DNA from: Spirochaetota bacterium
GTDB lineage: Bacteria; Spirochaetota; UBA4802; UBA5550
Reading direction: 5' to 3'
Length of the DNA stretch: 64,000 bases
Assembly: GCA_017999915.1 (NCBI GenBank)
Contig: JAGNKX010000010.1
Location: forward strand, 138,381 to 202,380
This document shows, piece after piece, positions 62,647 through 64,000 of this stretch (the stretch's first letter is position 1; each line of letters opens with the position of its first letter). A model generated the notes under the pieces. It was not told where the DNA came from, made no database searches, and saw only the letters and a program-made list of their open reading frames with translations. Made by a program: the position numbers and the translations under genes.

Positions 62647-63300
62647 TCAGAGGGGGGGCAATCCCGCGTGAATGTAATCCCCTGTTTTCGTGATGTTGCC
62701 TCCGCAGACTCCCTGGGAGCTGTAGAGGGACGACGTGTGGCTCATTTCATCATAATCCGCCTGGGCGTCCTCGAGATGGATGATGCCATAGCCGCGGTCC
62801 GAGGCGTCCCGCGCCGTGGTTTCGACGCACTGGCTCGTGGAGAGCCCGGTAAAGGCGAGGGTCGTGATCCCTTTTTCCCTGAGTATTGAATCGATGCCGG
62901 TCCCGGTAAAGGGGCTGAAGGTGGTCTTGTTTATGACTATGTCCGACGGCAGCGGCCCGATCAGGCCGATGATATCGGCCCAGGGATCGCTTTCCAGCGG
63001 ATACACGTCGTCGAAACCGGCGCGTTTTCCCCTATGGTATGTGTCCCTGAAGAAATGGTGAAGGTCCTCGCGCTCCGGATCGGAACCGCAGAGGCGCAGC
63101 AATATGACCGGCAGGGATTTCTTCCGGAAGGCTTCGGCGAGGCGGCGTATATTGGGAATGACGATCTTTTCGCAGCGCGTTATGATGTAGTTGAGGCACC
63201 CGGGCTGTAGGGTGTTAAAGTACCGGCAGTAGGGCGATTCGCGCTTCAGGTAGTAATTCTGCATGTCAACGACGATCAATGCCGGCACTGCATCGTTCAC
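62647..63300 (-). CDS. Isochorismatase-family cysteine hydrolase
   Basis: The 217-aa protein has the catalytic triad of the family: Asp in VVDMQN (about 12), Lys in VINKTTFSPF (about 123) and Cys in STSQCVETTARDASDRGY (about 155). Members hydrolyse amides or ethers such as nicotinamide, N-carbamoylsarcosine or isochorismate. The substrate cannot be told. It has no signal peptide and so is cytoplasmic. It is 22 bases after the membrane HAMP gene and probably shares its transcript; the convergent anti-sigma gene ends 32 bases away. Confidence 0.88.
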   Translation of the reverse strand: MNDAVPALIVVDMQNYYLKRESPYCRYFNTLQPGCLNYIITRCEKIVIPNIRRLAEAFRKKSLPVILLRLCGSDPEREDLHHFFRDTYHRGKRAGFDDVYPLESDPWADIIGLIGPLPSDIVINKTTFSPFTGTGIDSILREKGITTLAFTGLSTSQCVETTARDASDRGYGIIHLEDAQADYDEMSHTSSLYSSQGVCGGNITKTGDYIHAGLPPL

Positions 63301-63321
63301 TGTTCCGACCCCCGCCCGGAT

Positions 63322-63888
63322 CTATTTTTTCGCCAGGTAATCCATGGTTGTCCGGAATTCCTCGTAGAACTCCAGCAGCTCGTCGTGCTTGCGCAGGGGC
63401 CTGAATTCCGGTTTTTTGCCGCTCCGGATCTCTCTCAGGTAGTTGGTCATGACATGGATGGGGCCCGATATCTTGTGCGAGAAGAAGATGAACTGGAAGA
63501 ATATGATGGCAGTCTGGATCACGGTCATGACGATGAGGATGTAGAGCACGATAAGGCTGTTTTTCTTGATCTTTTCGTGATTGCTGTTTATGTTGTTGGT
63601 GATCTTCAGGTTTTCCTTGAAGGCAGCGTCGCATTTCCGCACCATGGGATTGTCAGGGTCCTGGAGCGCCGGGACGGCCATGAACATGTCCAGCATGTTG
63701 TCCTGCGTGTCTATGATGGCGGTGATGTTCTTGTTGTTCTCGTTTATGAGCAGGTTGGAATCGCTCGCGAAGTAAAGCAGCACCGCGCATATGGCCAGGG
63801 TCGTGACAAGGGGGAGAATAATGGCCCGCATCGATATCCTGAATTGAAATTTTTTATCAAGGACGTATTTTTTTCTTGTCAAAGCCAT
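63322..63888 (-). CDS. Two-TM membrane protein with HAMP domain, no output domain
   Basis: Start ATG 63888 (188 aa) is four residues inside the open frame. Two membrane helices (AIILPLVTTLAICAVLLYFAS and SLIVLYILIVMTVIQTAIIFF) flank a periplasmic segment of about 70 residues, and a HAMP domain follows at the C-terminus (FFSHKISGPIHVMTNYLREIRSGK). There is no kinase, GGDEF or methyl-accepting domain, so it is a sensor input without output. It might pair with a separate partner protein. It is co-oriented with the isochorismatase-like gene. A promoter is visible upstream. Confidence 0.75.
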   Translation of the reverse strand: MALTRKKYVLDKKFQFRISMRAIILPLVTTLAICAVLLYFASDSNLLINENNKNITAIIDTQDNMLDMFMAVPALQDPDNPMVRKCDAAFKENLKITNNINSNHEKIKKNSLIVLYILIVMTVIQTAIIFFQFIFFSHKISGPIHVMTNYLREIRSGKKPEFRPLRKHDELLEFYEEFRTTMDYLAKK

Positions 63889-63953
63889 ATCGAACCTCAA
63901 TGTATTAGGATATGATGGTCGCGCGGGGCCCGCGCGTCTTCCCGCCGGCCAAT

Positions 63954-63983
63954 AGTATAGTTGCAGGCAGTATTATACGTCAA
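63954..63983 (-). promoter_or_regulatory. Promoter of the HAMP gene
   Basis: Minus-strand TTGACG (63983-63978) and TATACT (63959-63954), spacer 18. The leader contains a GC stem (CGCGCGGG/CCCGCGCG, 63920-63936). Confidence 0.5.
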
Positions 63984-64000
63984 TGATTTTTGCGCCTCGC

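Noticed and set aside
1-64000. CRISPR arrays, tRNA or rRNA genes, transposases
   Set aside because: No regularly spaced repeats, no GGTTCRA-type T-arm with matching cloverleaf, and no transposase motifs were found by reading.

Overview
The window (about 57% GC by eye) reads as chromosomal DNA of a free-living, didermic bacterium, most plausibly a spirochaete-like lineage. This placement is inference from gene content: many exported lipoproteins with short SH3 modules, large receiver-PAS-histidine kinase proteins ending in HisKA_2-type catalytic cores, a TonB-ExbB-ExbD set, a type III glutamine synthetase, a solo CheW, a 7TM-PAS-LuxR regulator and the gene order hrcA-grpE-dnaK-dnaJ under a CIRCE operator. 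No rRNA, tRNA, CRISPR array, phage block or intact insertion sequence was recognised.

Layout. 1-6.9 kb: an SH3/DUF3160-like exported protein cut by the left edge, an SGNH-hydrolase lipoprotein, a solo MshEN-like domain protein, glycerol kinase, a NeuB-type synthase, and a polysaccharide deacetylase overlapping a small exported protein. 6.9-19 kb: a signalling block on the minus strand, with four large proteins that begin with a receiver domain and end in a HisKA_2 kinase core, and a ParA-type ATPase among them. 19-33 kb: mostly exported proteins (a two-CXXCH cytochrome lipoprotein, a seven-bladed WD40 protein, FecR-domain, barrel-like and SH3 proteins) mixed with a diguanylate cyclase, an AbrB-type regulator, an RNA methyltransferase, TruA next to a steroid-5-alpha-reductase-like membrane enzyme, CheW and an exported carbonic anhydrase. 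32.6-35.8 kb: a coupled pair encoding a short HyuA-type ATPase and a histone-deacetylase-family amidohydrolase with a Cys-rich tail, preceded by a 61-residue Cys-rich protein.

36-46 kb: a 7TM-PAS-LuxR regulator, a Cys-rich lipoprotein, a CPBP protease, RNHCP-RsgA, a PKD-like lipoprotein, a small alarmone synthetase, a methyltransferase and the exbB-exbD-tonB operon. Two repeat families occur here: a CGCAGAG-type inverted repeat around a broken GxxExxY gene, and a nested palindrome upstream of exbB. 46-54 kb: glutamine synthetase III, RsmA with a CGCAGAG repeat over its 3' end, a radical SAM-DUF2344 protein, a divergent STAS pair, and a tiny Pro-rich peptide with a charged helical protein. 54-64 kb: the heat-shock operon, tyrosyl-tRNA synthetase followed by a perfect 48-bp palindrome, an ECF sigma/anti-sigma pair, an isochorismatase-fold hydrolase and a membrane HAMP protein without an output domain.

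The parts most likely to be under-described are the HyuA-HDAC pair, the receiver-first kinase/ParA block, the private dnaJ promoter with a leader terminator, and the repeat elements.
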